Below, piece after piece: positions 11,277-23,767 of a stretch of 64,000 nt of DNA (its first letter is position 1; the number at the start of each line of letters is the position of its first letter). The DNA is from Pratylenchus scribneri. Taxonomy: Eukaryota > Nematoda > Chromadorea > Rhabditida > Pratylenchidae. A model generated the notes under the pieces. It searched no databases. It saw only the letters and a list, made by a program, of their open reading frames with translations, and had not been told where the DNA came from. Where the stretch lies: positions 62,001-126,000 of the forward strand of contig JAQSEB010000105.1 in NCBI GenBank assembly GCA_030063045.1. Direction: 5' to 3'. A program made the translations under genes and the position numbers.

Positions 11277-14200
11277 TCATGAGGATCTTTCCTGCTCCCG
11301 GCTTGAATTCAATTTTTCCCGTTCACGGTTTGGCGACGGTGATTTGCCTCCTCGCCTTTTTGCCGCAATTGGTGCTGCCATCATCGAATTTGATGCCACA
11401 AAGCCATCTTTCAGTTCCACCATAATTCGCTCAAAGTCACTGGAATTTTTTTGATAAATTAGATAAAATATCGAAAAAAGAAACAGAAGTAAAATTATTA
11501 GTACTTATGGTTATCAGTTAACATCTTCAAAGTCACCCTACCCTATTGTTTTTCGTAAAATTAGTCATAAATTTTTCAATAGAATAGATCCTAGAATGGT
11601 GATCGATTTTTAGAGAGTCTTGTTGGTTTAAAAATAGGTTTTCGATTTTTGATAAATTTTGAGTTTCGGCCTTTCCTATTTTCATTTTTAAATTGCATCA
11701 ATTTTCGATCACACTACTTTAATTTTAGACACTGAAAATAGAAAATAGCATTTTTAGAATGCACTAAGAAAATAAATACAAAATTCAAAAAAATTTTCCG
11801 ATACCCAAATAACCGTTAAAAAATATCCAATTATTTGGCCTTAATTTAACTGAAAAAAACACTCACCCATCGCCCAATTTGTTTGATGATTTCAATCGTG
11901 AATTCCCTCCTTGCTGTCCACTTCCATTCATTGATTGCATAAATTTTGCGTTCAATTCGTCCAGCAATCGATCCGTTCCATTCCCTCCATCATTTATATT
12001 GGCCCCTCCCTTTGCTGCCGAACGACGTTGTTGAATTTGGGCGGAACGACGTTTTTGTTGTTCTTCTTCTTGGAGATGGCGCTGAAAATTAACATTTTTT
12101 GTAAATTTTTAAATAAATTTTTAATTATTTTTGTACCATTTCCGCTTGTCTTTTTGCCTCATTTTCGGCCCTGGCCGCATCAAAATGTTTGCAAAATGAA
12201 ACAATTCGAGTGAAGAAAACGTCGGGTTGCATTTTGGCCGGCACTTCGCCAAAATATTCCGCACATTCGCCGTAGGATTCCTTTTTGAAAATAATATTAA
12301 TTTTAGGGAATTAATTTTACCTGTGCCAATTTGAAATTTTCCTGAAGTGAGGCAATCTTTTCAGCGGCCGACTCAATGAATGCATTCAACAATGCCGGAC
12401 TTTCCTCTTTGCCCTTTCGATTTTGTTCGGCCATTGCTTGGCCAAATTTTGTCTCAATATCGCGAACATCCGCACTGATTGATTCCATATTCACTAAAAT
12501 TGTCGAAAAAATGAAAATATCGAATAGTTTATACCGGTTCAATGATTTATCCTAAACCCATAAAGCATAAAATAAAAGTATTTGGAAGTTCTCGACAAGA
12601 GCCAGAGGCATCGTTGATAAAGATTTGGTAAAGGTTAAACCAAATTTTAAATTGGTTTCAAACCAAAAATGGAAACCGGTTTAAAAAACGGTTTAAAACC
12701 GTTTTAGTTCCATTAAAAATTATATAAAATTTATGCGTCTTTAAGAGCTCTATAAGATTAAAAAACAATTATTAACCTCTTCGAAATTTTGAATGTTTTT
12801 TTTCGAAAATAATGAACCATTTTTGACATTTTTAATTTTTTTTTGAAAATTTTTTTGTAAATTAATATTTAAATATTTTATTTCTACCGGTCGCTGCACT
12901 TTCTGCCAATTTCAGTTCAGTGCCAAAATCCAATAAATTTGGGAATTTCTCGCCAATTAATTCCACAATGCAATGCAACAAAGTCACAGTCCGGTCTTTT
13001 GGGCTTTTCAAAATGCTCAACTAAAAAATACAAAATTTTAATAAATTTATATTATTATTAACCGAATCCAAGCTGCCAATCCGAAATCCATAAACCGGTG
13101 CCCTTCTGGCCCCATTCATTGCATTTCCAACGGCCAAAATTATTTCAATCACTTTTGGGAATTTCTTTGCTTTGTGCACACTTTTGGCCGCCGCGGTCAC
13201 TTTTTGAAGTTGCTAAAAAATTTTTGATAAAATTATAACATTTTTGGTTACCGGAATCAGCAATTTGATACTGAAAAAGAAAAAAATTTAAAATAAAAAT
13301 AGCCAAAAATATTTCAAACCTGTCCTCAAAATCGCCCATAAATTTCATCAGCAATAATTTTTGTGTGATTCTCTCAATTCCCATCAATTCGGCCAAAAAT
13401 TGGTCCTCATTTGTGAGGGCCTCAAATGAATTTGAATGTTGGGCCGAATATTCCCTCAATTTTGTCATTTCTTCTTGGGTGGGCACAATTGGCAATAAAA
13501 TGTCCACTTGGTCCGGACCCAAAACGGACAAATCGAATCGATGGACGGCGGACCTAAAAAATAAAATTGAAATAAATAATAAAAGAAAAGTTTTTTGTTT
13601 TTTTTATTATAACTTTTTAGTACTTAATCTTATTACATTAATCTTATATATATTTTATAGTTTTCGTTAAAACGAATCATTTGATATATAATTTGTTATG
13701 GTTTATCCAAAATTCAAGTTATTAAACCGCTTAAACCACTTCACGGTTTTGGGTTTTAAACCGCTTAAACCGTCTTACGGTTTTTGGTATTAAACCACAT
13801 CTCATGGTTTTTTGTTTTAAGCCCCAATAATATATCGACCAATTGATATGTTTTGACGAGCTTTATTTTATATGTTATAGGTAAAAAATTGCACCCATAA
13901 TAAAATTAATAATTAAACAAAAAACGAACATAATTTCCATGTGGGATTTGCCAAGTTTCCGTCGGATAATTGCTTAAAAACATAATTTAAATTAAACAAA
14001 AATTAAAATTAAAAACCAATATTTTGTAGTCTTTTTGTGCCCAACAATGATGTTTTCCCATTCCCGCCTCCAATTGGCGAAGGTTGCGGCGGTTTTTCTG
14101 TCTCTTCCGTGTTCCCTCCTCCTTCTTCCAAATGTTTGGATGCCCTCTCATCGGCCGTTGCCATCGTTGTTCCTCCACCAAAAAGGCTTTCCAATTTGGT

Positions 14201-17200
14201 CAAATCCAACACCTTAAAATAAATTAAAATTTAATAAAAAAAAAATTAATTTAAAAAATATTAAATTTAAATAAATTTAAATTACATCAACAAGTTTTTC
14301 ATCGTCCAATTCATTGAAAATTGTTCCCTTCACTTGGTTTGGGTTTAGTGTGGCCCAATTCAGGATTGGCAATTTACTCCTAAAAATATAATTATTTAAA
14401 ATAATTTTAATTTTGAATTTTACTTTGTGGCCAAAATTCGTTTTTTGGGCAATTCAATTTGTTGTTGTGTTTTTAGGGCCAAAAGTCCGCCAAGAGGTGG
14501 AGGAGGGGGAGGCGGTGCGCCGGGGGCCATTGTCGATTTTGGCCTGTTGTTCAGGGAAATTGCCGGTGGAGGTGGTGGGGGTGGCGGAGGAGGGGGCGCT
14601 GGAACTGAAAAAATTAATATAAAAGTTGGGTATTTAATTTGTCAAAAATTATTGAAAATTTAACGAAAAAAGAGTAGAGAGGGCAAAAATAATTAAGCGG
14701 TTTAAGAATGAGTTTGTCCTAGACCCCCAAAGCCTAAACCATATACAAAATTGGATGGAACTGCTGGTTAAAATGCATTGAATGGTACATAATTTTTTAA
14801 TTGTTTGGTCAAAATTAAAGGGTAATAAACCGTTTAAACCGATTTTCATTTTTTGGTTTAAAACCAATTAAAATTAACTAAACCTTTTGCAAATAATTAT
14901 CAAAAATGATAAGTGTTGACGAGCTCTCTAGGATTCACTAAACCATTATAATGTTTTCGATATTTCCAATACTTTTTTTTTCGACAATTAAATATTTTCC
15001 ATTTAAAAATGAATTTACCTGTCAATTGTTTGACATTGCTATCATTTTTCAATCCATTTAATGGTGGCGGAGGAGGCGCTGCATTCTTTACCTTCTAAAA
15101 TTTATTTTATGTAATTTTTCTAAAAATTATTTTTAAACCTGTTGAATTTGTTTATCCGGCGCTTCATTTTCGGTAGAAATTGTTTTTGTTTGGACCGGCC
15201 GTTGAATTGATGGTTTTGGCGTTGTAATTTGAGGTGGCGTTGGTGGCGGCGGTGCATGTTGCGCAATTTTTAAACTTTCTAAAAAAATATTCAAAAATTA
15301 TTAAAAATAATTTTATTTAATTTACGTTGAATTTCCTTTTTCGCCTGTTCTAAGAGGGAAATCCGCTGCTCCAATTCGCCCCTCTCCGATTCGAATTTTG
15401 CCTCCCTTTCCTTCCAATCTTTTGTCAATGTTGTGATTTTTGCATCTCGATGCGCTTTTTGCCTTTCCAAATCCGTTTTCTCCTCTGTCAATTTTTTCAG
15501 CTGCGCATTTAATTGGGCAATTTGAACATAGCAATCCGCTTGTAACACTTGGAATTCTTCTTTTTGGCGTGAACATTCCGACTAAATTAAATTTAATTTT
15601 TATTTAAAAATTAATTTATTATATTTTAAACCTGAAGAGAATTCATTTCCTGTTCCAATTCATCACATTTTATTGATTTTTCGTGCAATAATTCCACATC
15701 AATGCAATTTTCATCGTATAAATTTATGTGGGTGAGCAGAAAATCCGATTCAGGAAATTCAACGGACAAATTCTGCAAATAAATTTGGCAAAAATTTATT
15801 TAAATTTTAAAACAAATTTACTTCCAAATGGCTTTCCAAGTTTAGGCAGGCGAATTCATCTGAATAAATTAAAAATAATATTTTATTAATTTATTTATAT
15901 TTTACGTTGTAATGCCACCCGTTGGTTCATATCCGCAGTGGAATGGACCAGGACATTGATGAACCTAAACAATGAATTATTTTTGGATATTAATGATTGG
16001 TTACTTTATGCAGGAAGTCAAAAAATCGACATTAACATTTGTTGAGGATTTGAAACAGTGAACCAAAGATTGGAAACGGAACAACTTTAAATTTTGGATT
16101 TATTGATTAATTTTATTGATTGAAAAGGAACCTCGCCATATTGAATGCGGAATTTGTCGAATGCGTTCAGAACGAGTTCATGACCATCGGCCAACGAAAC
16201 AATTCCCGAAAGGAGATCCAATGCCAATGCTTTGGTTCTTTAAAAATATTTGAAAATATTGGGAATTTTGGGCTAAAAATTAACCGTAAAGAAGGATGCA
16301 AAATGGCACGAACAATGCAATAAATTGCCTGCGTATTGCTGAACACCGCTGTAATGCCAAACTGAACAATTTAATATGAGTAATTTTGGACAAAAAATTC
16401 CAACAAACTTTGTTGTTCAACAATGCCCGTAAGCAGAAAATGCCCACGTGGATATCGTCGTCCATTGCATCCAAATTCGGTGCATTTTTGCCACCTATTT
16501 TTGTACCATTCCCATTGTGTTTGGTGGAATATGGCATTCGAAATGTGCTCATTTTTGTGTTTTCCTCTCGATTGGTGGCCGAAGAATGGGTAGACACGTT
16601 CATTTGATTCAATGCCTGGAAATATTGATTAGATAAATTTAAATTATTTTGATAATTTAACCTGCAATGATGAAACGCTGGAATGGCTGGCATTGAATGG
16701 ATTTTGTTGTTGAATTCCCTGCTGACTTCCTTTGGACGATTTTTGGTCGGAAGAAGCAAATTGGGAAGACAATGGTGCGAAGGAAGTGGATGAAGATGGT
16801 TCCTTGTCATGATGGTCAGCATTACTAAATTGTAATTTAAATGGTTTAGAATTAATATTTGTTATTTACGCAAGAATAGTGAAGAATGAATCCTGCAGGA
16901 ATGAAATGTAATCGACCAAAATTCGTAATCCATCCGTTTTGGGTGACAAAAATTGTCGAACCCATTCAATGGTGTTGGTCCGGAGAGAAATCTGCAGCAA
17001 TTTATAATTTAAATTTTTTGGTGTGAATTTACCTCAATATGTTTAAGCAATGAGGTCGACGATTCACCAGCCAAATACTTTTTATTCTTTAAATTTAGAT
17101 TAATTATTTAAAAAAACACAATGTAAAAACCTTTTTCAACGCTTTTTTGTCCATATAAATTTTCAATTTGTCCAAATAGACGGAAGGATCCGTGACCACA

Positions 17201-17506
17201 TGGTCCATAGAGAATTGTCGCTGATCACAGACCAAATCCCATTTCTTTTTCAAATCACAATTTCGCAATGTTCGCATTTTATCAGGCGGAAGATCCATCG
17301 ATTTCTGTGGATTTTTTCAGGTTATTTTAAAATAATAATTACAAATTACAAACCAAAACTTCCTCAAATGCCAATAAAATTTCCTTCTCGTCTGATGGCA
17401 TCGCATTTGTCCTTTCGAATGTTGAGGGTCCACTACTGGATGAATTTGAAGTAGTGGAATGATATCGATGCTGTTGTTGATCATCAATTGTGTCGTAATT
17501 AACCAT
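11277..17506 (-). CDS. frl-1: Formin-like protein FRL-1/FMNL
   Basis: Actin nucleator and elongator of the diaphanous-related formin class. Start ATG at 17506 ([12 protein letters not shown]); stop TGA at 11277-11279. The GTPase-binding region at about 17.1-17.3 kb reads [20 protein letters not shown] then DLVCDQ, closely matching the FMNL signature; the next exon (about 16.9-17.0 kb) has [15 protein letters not shown]. The FH3 armadillo region lies at 16.1-16.8 kb ([12 protein letters not shown]). A coiled coil rich in E/K/Q sits at 15.3-15.7 kb. FH1 proline runs lie at about 15.2, 15.06 and 14.5-14.6 kb. FH2 spans about 14.4-11.9 kb: [19 protein letters not shown]; then [37 protein letters not shown], spliced across a 0.37-kb intron; then [18 protein letters not shown]. 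The C-terminus has [14 protein letters not shown], a probable DAD-like autoinhibitory tail rich in basic residues. More than a dozen short introns; some hold palindromic repeats. Confidence 0.87.
12545..12730. repeat. Degenerate GTTTAAAC foldback repeat
   Basis: Contains the family hallmarks: a 'cctaaaccca' segment, a TTCTCGACAAGAGCC segment and a GGTTTAAAA / ACGGTTTAAAACCG core. It lies in an frl-1 intron. Related to the better copy at 42643-43060. Confidence 0.5.
13670..13880. repeat. Degenerate GTTTAAAC foldback repeat
   Basis: Repeated 'aaaccgcttaaacc' words, then a segment with a CGACCAATTGATA word and a GACGAGCTT word, as in the palindromic family at 42.6 kb. It occupies an frl-1 FH2 intron. 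Confidence 0.5.
14690..14950. repeat. GTTTAAAC foldback repeat, partial palindrome
   Basis: The left side has GTCCTAGACCCCCAAAGCC and the right side has GACGAGCTCTCTAGG and an ACTAAACC word, with a GGTAATAAACCGTTTAAACC core. Same family as 42643-43060 and 50935-51215. It sits in an frl-1 intron. Confidence 0.6.
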
Positions 17507-18540
17507 TTTATTGATCTTTTCTAAATGTTTATTTATAAAAAAGTGGAAATTTTATTGCGAATTAATTTATAGTTTTGAAAGAGGGGCATGACTTGAAAAA
17601 AACAGGTAAAATGAATGAAATTGAAATTTGAGAATAAGATGAGCGATGACTAATCATTTCATTTAGTCATTCACCGCCCATAAATCACTTGTTTTTTTTT
17701 TTTTTGTTATTTTGATTTGATCTATGTGTCCAAAAATGTGGTGGAATCTTCTTATTATTTCTGGCTTAATTTGCATCATAATAATTCATTCATAAGCATA
17801 AATAATACTTGTTGTTAGCCAACAAGCTTGCGCCTATCCTATCCTCCTTATTAGAAAAGTGTCATCCCAGAGGGAAGGAAAGAAGACACTTTTTCTTCCT
17901 GCTGCAATCACACTTCACACCCAACAGCTTTTATTTGAGGGAATGATGAAGGAGGAGGATGGATTTGCTTCTTCGATTTTCACTCGTTTTCTGCCCCGCT
18001 ACTCCCCCACTCTTTTGCTTCTGCCCTTGTGCTCCCAACAATTTTAGTGAAGTGAAGTGAACTATAGGGATGGATGGGAAAAAGACATTGTGTTGAGAGA
18101 AAATTGTCAACAATCATCCTCCAATCCTCCTCCCTCCGGTGCTATTGTCGCCGCCGCTACATATAATTTTGGGAGTGGCCGGCTGCTTTGAAAAAGGTGG
18201 AAATTGGAAAAGCTGCTGTTAAAAGTTTTATTATGGAGAAAGAAACCGGAATTATTTCAGGAGATTTTAGCTTTTTTTATTTTAAAAGATAATTATTAAT
18301 TAGGGTTAGGCCATTCATATGAAAATATCAATTAATAATTTGGCAAGAGAGATTTTAAAAATTATATGATTTTAATAAAGCTCTAAAAATGCTAGATGAC
18401 AAACAAGTTCAATGTTCGGTTTGCGTTTGTTCGATTCATTCAAGTATCAGTACAATTTTTAAATTTGCTATTTTTTCATATTTTTTGGCAATATGTTTAT
18501 GTCATAAATTTGTTAACATTTCTTTTTATTTTTGTACTCA
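17507..18540. other. Upstream region of frl-1
   Basis: Presumed promoter and 5' UTR of frl-1 on the minus strand. It includes a 14-15 bp T run near 17692 and no recognisable exon. An ORF from 18389 with a hydrophobic stretch runs into the minisatellite and is probably fortuitous. Confidence 0.5.
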
Positions 18541-21148
18541 GAAAATCAGAATGTTCGTGAAAATCAGAATGTTTGTGAAAATAATGTTTGTGAAAATCAG
18601 AATGTTTGTGAAAATCAGAATGTTTGTGAAAATTCAGAATGTTCGTGAAAATCAGAATGTTTGTGAAAATAAAAATGTTTATGAAATTCAGAATGTTCGT
18701 GAAAATCAGAATGTTTGGGAGAATAAAAATGTTTGTGAAAATCAGAATGTTTATGAAAATCAGAATGTTTGTGAAAATCAGAATGTTTGTGAAAATCAGA
18801 ATGTTTGTGAAAATAAAAATGTTTGTGAAAATCAGAATGTTTATGAAAATCAGAATGTTTGGGAGAATTCAGAATGTTCGTGAAAATCAGAATGTTTGTG
18901 AAAATAAAAATGTTTGTGAAAATCAGAATGTTTGTGAAAATCAGAATGTTTTCGAAAATAAAAATGTTTGTGAAAATCAGAATGTTTGTGAAAATAAAAA
19001 TGTTTGTGAAAATCAGAATGTTTATGAAAATCAGAATGTTTGTGAAATTAAAAATGTTTGTGAAAATCAGAATGTTTATGAAAATCAGAATGTTTGTGAA
19101 AATCAGAATGTTTGTGAAAATCAGAATGTTTGTGAAAATAAAAATGTTTGTGAAAATCAGAATGTTTATGAAAATCAGAATGTTTGGGAGAATTCAGAAT
19201 GTTCGTGAAAATCAGAATGTTTGTGAAAATAAAAATGTTTGTGAAAATCAGAATGTTTGTGAAAATCAGAATGTTTTCGAAAATAAAAATGTTTGTGAAA
19301 ATCAGAATGTTTGTGAAAATAAAAATGTTTGTGAAAATCAGAATGTTTATGAAAATCAGAATGTTTGTGAAAATAAAAATGTTTGTGAAAATCAGAATGT
19401 TTATGAAAATCAGAATGTTTGTGAAAATCAGAATGTTTGTGAAAATAAAAATGTTTGTGAAAATCAAAATGTTTATGAAAAAGAATGTTTGGGAGAATTC
19501 AGAATGTTCGTGAAAATCAGAATGTTTGTGAAAATAAAAATGTTTGTGAAAATCAGAATGTTTGTGAAAATCAGAATGTTTTTGAAAATAAAAATATTTG
19601 TGAAAATCAGATTTTGTGAAAATAAAAATGTTTGTGAAAATCAGAATGTTTGTGAAAATAAAAATGTTTGTGAAAATAAAAATGTTTGTGAAAATCAGAA
19701 TGTTTGTGAAAATCAGAATGTTTTTGAAAATAAAAATATTTGTGAAAATCAGATTTTGTGAAAATAAAAATGTTAGTGAAAATCAGAATGTTTGTGAAAA
19801 TAAAAATGTTTGTGAAAATCAGAATGTTTATGAAAATCAGAATGTTTGTGAAAATTCAGAATGTTCGTGAAAATCAGAATGTTTGTGAAAATAAAAATGT
19901 TTGTGAAAATCAGAATGTTTGTGAAAATCAGAATGTTTTCGAAAATAAAAATGTTTGTGAAAATCAGAATGTTTGTGAAAATCAGAATGTTTGTGAAAAT
20001 AAAAATGTTTGTGAAAATCAGAATGTTTATGAAAAAGAATGTTTGGGAGAATTCAGAATGTTCGTGAAAATCAGAATGTTTGTGAAAATAAAAATGTTTG
20101 TGAAAATCAGAATGTTTGTGAAAATCAGAATGTTTTTGAAAATAAAAATATTTGTGAAAATCAGATTTTGTGAAAATAAAAATGTTTGTGAAAATAAAAA
20201 TGTTCGTGAAAATCAGAATGTTTATCAAAATCAAAATCAGAATGTTTATGAAAATCAGAATGTTTGTGAAAATCAGAATGTTTTTGAAAATAAAAATATT
20301 TGTGAAAATCAGATTTTGTGAAAATAAAAATGTTAGTGAAAATCAGAATGTTTGTGAAAATAAAAATGTTTGTGAAAATCAGAATGTTTATGAAAATCAG
20401 AATGTTTGTGAAAATTCAGAATGTTCGTGAAAATCAGAATGTTTGTGAAAATAAAAATGTTTGTGAAAATCAGAATGTTTGTGAAAATCAGAATGTTTAT
20501 GAAAAAGAATGTTTGGGAGAATTCAGAATGTTCGTGAAAATCAGAATGTTTGTGAAAATAAAAATGTTTGTGAAAATCAGAATGTTTATGAAAAAGAATG
20601 TTTGGGAGAATTCAGAATGTTCGTGAAAATCAGAATGTTTGTGAAAATAAAAATGTTTGTGAAAATCAGAATGTTTGTGAAAATCAGAATGTTTTTGAAA
20701 ATAAAAATATTTGTGAAAATCAGATTTTGTGAAAATAAAAATGTTTGTGAAAATAAAAATGTTCGTGAAAATCAGAATGTTTATCAAAATCAAAATCAGA
20801 ATGTTTATGAAAATCAGAATGTTTGTGAAAATCAGAATGTTTTTGAAAATAAAAATATTTGTGAAAATCAGATTTTGTGAAAATAAAAATGTTTGTGAAA
20901 ATCAGAATGTTCGTGAAAATCAGAATGTTTATCAAAATCAAAATCAGAATGTTTATGAAAATCAGAATGTTTGTGAAAATCAGAATGTTTTTGAAAATAA
21001 AAATATTTGTGAAAATCAGATTTTGTGAAAATAAAAATGTTAGTGAAAATCAGAATGTTTGTGAAAATAAAAATGTTTGTGAAAATCAGAATGTTTATGA
21101 AAATCAGAATGTTTGTGAAAATTCAGAATGTTCGTGAAAATAAAAATG
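18541..21148 (+). repeat. 18-bp minisatellite, array 3 left block, with higher-order repeats
   Basis: Tandem copies of the 18-bp unit with two main variants, ..AATCAGAATG.. and ..AATAAAAATG.., plus short spacers (TTCAGAATGTTCGTG, GGGAGAATTCAG, CAGATTTTGTG, TTATCAAAATCAAAATCAG). The variants recur in the same order, giving multi-hundred-bp higher-order units; for example, segments beginning near 19758 and 20318 are near copies 560 bp apart. Frames are repeatedly broken by the spacers. Confidence 0.97.
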
Positions 21149-21701
21149 GGTACTTGTATACTTTGTATCCGCCAGAACCCTTAAAAAATTGCGAATTTTT
21201 TTTCGCTTTAAAATCAATTTTAAATGTTTAATTTATGTTGCCGACAGCCTTCTTCCATACATTCAACAGTACATTCGCCCAGGATCAATAATCGTGTCGG
21301 ACTGTTGGAAAGCATACAACAAAATCAAGGATCTTCCTGAACTCTACACTCATTACACAGTCAACCACAGCAAAAATTTCGTCGATCCTATTTCAAAACA
21401 ACACACGAATACCATTGAAAGCACGTGGCAGAAATTCAAACATGGGCATAAGAAACGCTTTGGCACACACCGATCAGCAGTTATAAGCTATGTGCATGAA
21501 TTTATGTGGCGAAAAGAATTTGGAGGACCCGATATTTTTTTCCATTTTTGGTCTCAAGTTTCACAAATATACCCCATTTAATTCACTTTGTTGTTTTTTT
21601 TTGTTATAAAAATGCATTAATAAACATTTAAAATTGATTTTAAAGCGAAAAAAAATCGAAATTTTTTAAGGGTTCTGGCGGATACAAAGTATACAAGTAC
21701 C
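21149..21701 (+). mobile_element. Merlin/ISXO2-type DNA transposon, internally deleted, copy 1
   Basis: 553 bp. Terminal inverted repeats of about 80 bp start GGTACTTGTATACTTTGTAT at the left; the same sequence appears as complement at the right end. They flank the C-terminal part of a DDE transposase. The 8-bp flanks TAAAAATG (21141-21148) and TAAAAAGG (21702-21709) differ by one base and look like a target-site duplication of Merlin length. The element sits inside the minisatellite. Non-autonomous because the N-terminal transposase part is missing. Confidence 0.9.
21237..21581 (+). pseudogene. Truncated ISXO2-like/Merlin DDE transposase, copy 1
   Basis: The frame carries the second and third catalytic regions of the IS1016/Merlin DDE fold: IIVSDCWKAYNKI (second Asp) and HTNTIESTWQKFK (Glu), followed by WRKEFG. 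The N-terminal zinc-ribbon and first-Asp region are absent: the left inverted repeat runs straight into the C-terminal half. The ATG at 21189 lies within the inverted repeat and is probably not a natural start. Confidence 0.85.
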
Positions 21702-21709
21702 TAAAAAGG

Positions 21710-22700
21710 TTTGAAAATCAGAATGTTTGTGAAAATAAAAATATTTGTGAAAATCAGATTTTGTGAAAATAAAAATGTTTGTGAAAATCAGAATGTTTGT
21801 GAAAATAAAAATGTTTGTGAAAATCAGAATGTTTGTGAAAATCAGAATGTTTTTGAAAATAAAAATATTTGTGAAAATCAGATTTTGTGAAAATAAAAAT
21901 GTTTGTGAAAATCAGAATGTTTATGAAAATCAGAATGTTTGGGAGAATTCAGAATGTTCGTGAAAATCAGAATGTTTGTGAAAATAAAAATGTTTGTGAA
22001 AATCAGAATGTTTGTGAAAATCAGAATGTTTTTGAAAATAAAAATATTTGTGAAAATCAGATTTTGTGAAAATAAAAATGTTTGTGAAAATCAGAATGTT
22101 CGTGAAAATCAGAATGTTTATCAAAATCAAAATCAGAATGTTTATGAAAATCAGAATGTTTGTGAAAATCAGAATGTTTTTGAAAATAAAAATATTTGTG
22201 AAAATCAGATTTTGTGAAAATAAAAATGTTAGTGAAAATCAGAATGTTTGTGAAAATAAAAATGTTTGTGAAAATCAGAATGTTTATGAAAATCAGAATG
22301 TTTGGGAGAATTCAGAATGTTCGTGAAAATCAGAATGTTTGTGAAAATAAAAATGTTTGTGAAAATCAGAATGTTTGTGAAAATCAGAATGTTTTTGAAA
22401 ATAAAAATATTTGTGAAAATCAGATTTTGTGAAAATAAAAATGTTTGTGAAAATCAGAATGTTCGTGAAAATCAGAATGTTTATCAAAATCAAAATCAGA
22501 ATGTTTATGAAAATCAGAATGTTTGTGAAAATCAGAATGTTTTTGAAAATAAAAATATTTGTGAAAATCAGATTTTGTGAAAATAAAAATGTTAGTGAAA
22601 ATCAGAATGTTTGTGAAAATAAAAATGTTTGTGAAAATCAGAATGTTTATGAAAATCAGAATGTTTGTGAAAATTCAGAATGTTCGTGAAAATAAAAATG
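21710..22700 (+). repeat. 18-bp minisatellite, array 3 right block with 363-bp higher-order unit
   Basis: Same unit family as the left block. Two successive units starting near 21939 and 22302 are near identical and offset by 363 bp. The last few hundred bp before 22700 repeat the sequence that precedes copy 1 of the transposon. Confidence 0.95.
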
Positions 22701-23261
22701 GGTACTTGTATACTTTGTAGTTTGTATCCGCCAGAACCCTTAAAAAATTGCGAATTTTTTTTCGCTTTAAAATCAATTTTAAATGTTTAATTTATGTTGC
22801 CGACAGCCTTCTTCCATACATTCAACAGTACATTCGCCCAGGATCAATAATCGTGTCGGACTGTTGGAAAGCATACAACAAAATCAAGGATCTTCCTGAA
22901 CTCTACACTCATTACACAGTCAACCACAGCAAAAATTTCGTCGATCCTATTTCAAAACAACACACGAATACCATTGAAAGCACGTGGCAGAAATTCAAAC
23001 ATGGGCATAAGAAACGCTTTGGCACACACCGATCAGCAGTTATAAGCTATGTGCATGAATTTATGTGGCGAAAAGAATTTGGAGGACCCGATATTTTTTT
23101 CCATTTTTGGTCTCAAGTTTCACAAATATACCCCATTTAATTCACTTTGTTGTTTTTTTTTGTTATAAAAATGCATTAATAAACATTTAAAATTGATTTT
23201 AAAGCGAAAAAAAAATCGAAATTTTTTAAGGGTTCTGGCGGATACAAAGTATACAAGTACC
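22701..23261 (+). mobile_element. Merlin/ISXO2-type DNA transposon, internally deleted, copy 2
   Basis: 561 bp, nearly identical to copy 1 including the same internal deletion. Differences seen are a 7-bp insertion (TAGTTTG) in the left repeat near 22720 and one extra A in the right repeat. The left flank (TAAAAATG) equals that of copy 1, but the right flank (GGAAGGAA) does not, so there is no target duplication. This points to a segmental duplication of array plus element rather than a second insertion. Confidence 0.9.
22796..23140 (+). pseudogene. Truncated ISXO2-like/Merlin DDE transposase, copy 2
   Basis: The translated fragment is the same as in copy 1 (SDCWKAY, NTIESTW, WRKEFG) and has the same missing N-terminal half. 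Confidence 0.85.
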
Positions 23262-23767
23262 GGAAGGAAATATTGGCAAGAATGAAAATATACTAATTTT
23301 ATGAAAAATACTCAATTCTGCCAATGGCATTTTTTGACTGATTTTATAAGAAAATGAGGAATAAAAATATAAAAAATATTTTACAAAAATTTAAATTTTT
23401 TTGAATTGCATTATTGGGAGGAGGCTCGGGAAATACATTTTTATATCTTTTTTGTTATTTTGGAGGTGAAATTGGGTCAAATTTGTGTTTTTTATGCAAA
23501 ATTGGCCTTTAAAATTCGGAGAATTCCTTTGCGCATTTTTCAGTGCCCGAAATGCGTAACGGTTCTTCCTCATAATCATCAAAATTGCTGGAATCACCGG
23601 GTCCACGGCATTTTGGCAAAAATGGTGCTTCAACCTGCATATTTTATAATTATAATTTGGCACATAATTTTTGTGAATCCAAATCCAAAGCAAACAAAAA
23701 ATAAAATAAAAATGTGAAAAAAATGCAAATAAATAAAAAAGAATAAAGCAAAATTGTGGATGGAGCC

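Noticed and set aside
18389..20880. Long ORFs through array 3, including one with a hydrophobic leader from 18389
   Set aside because: Frames are broken at every spacer and overlap in two frames; there is no start context or terminal exon.
3836..22700. Tandem 18-bp arrays as CRISPR arrays
   Set aside because: Units are contiguous, with no unique spacers of regular length, no cas genes and a eukaryotic intron-rich context.
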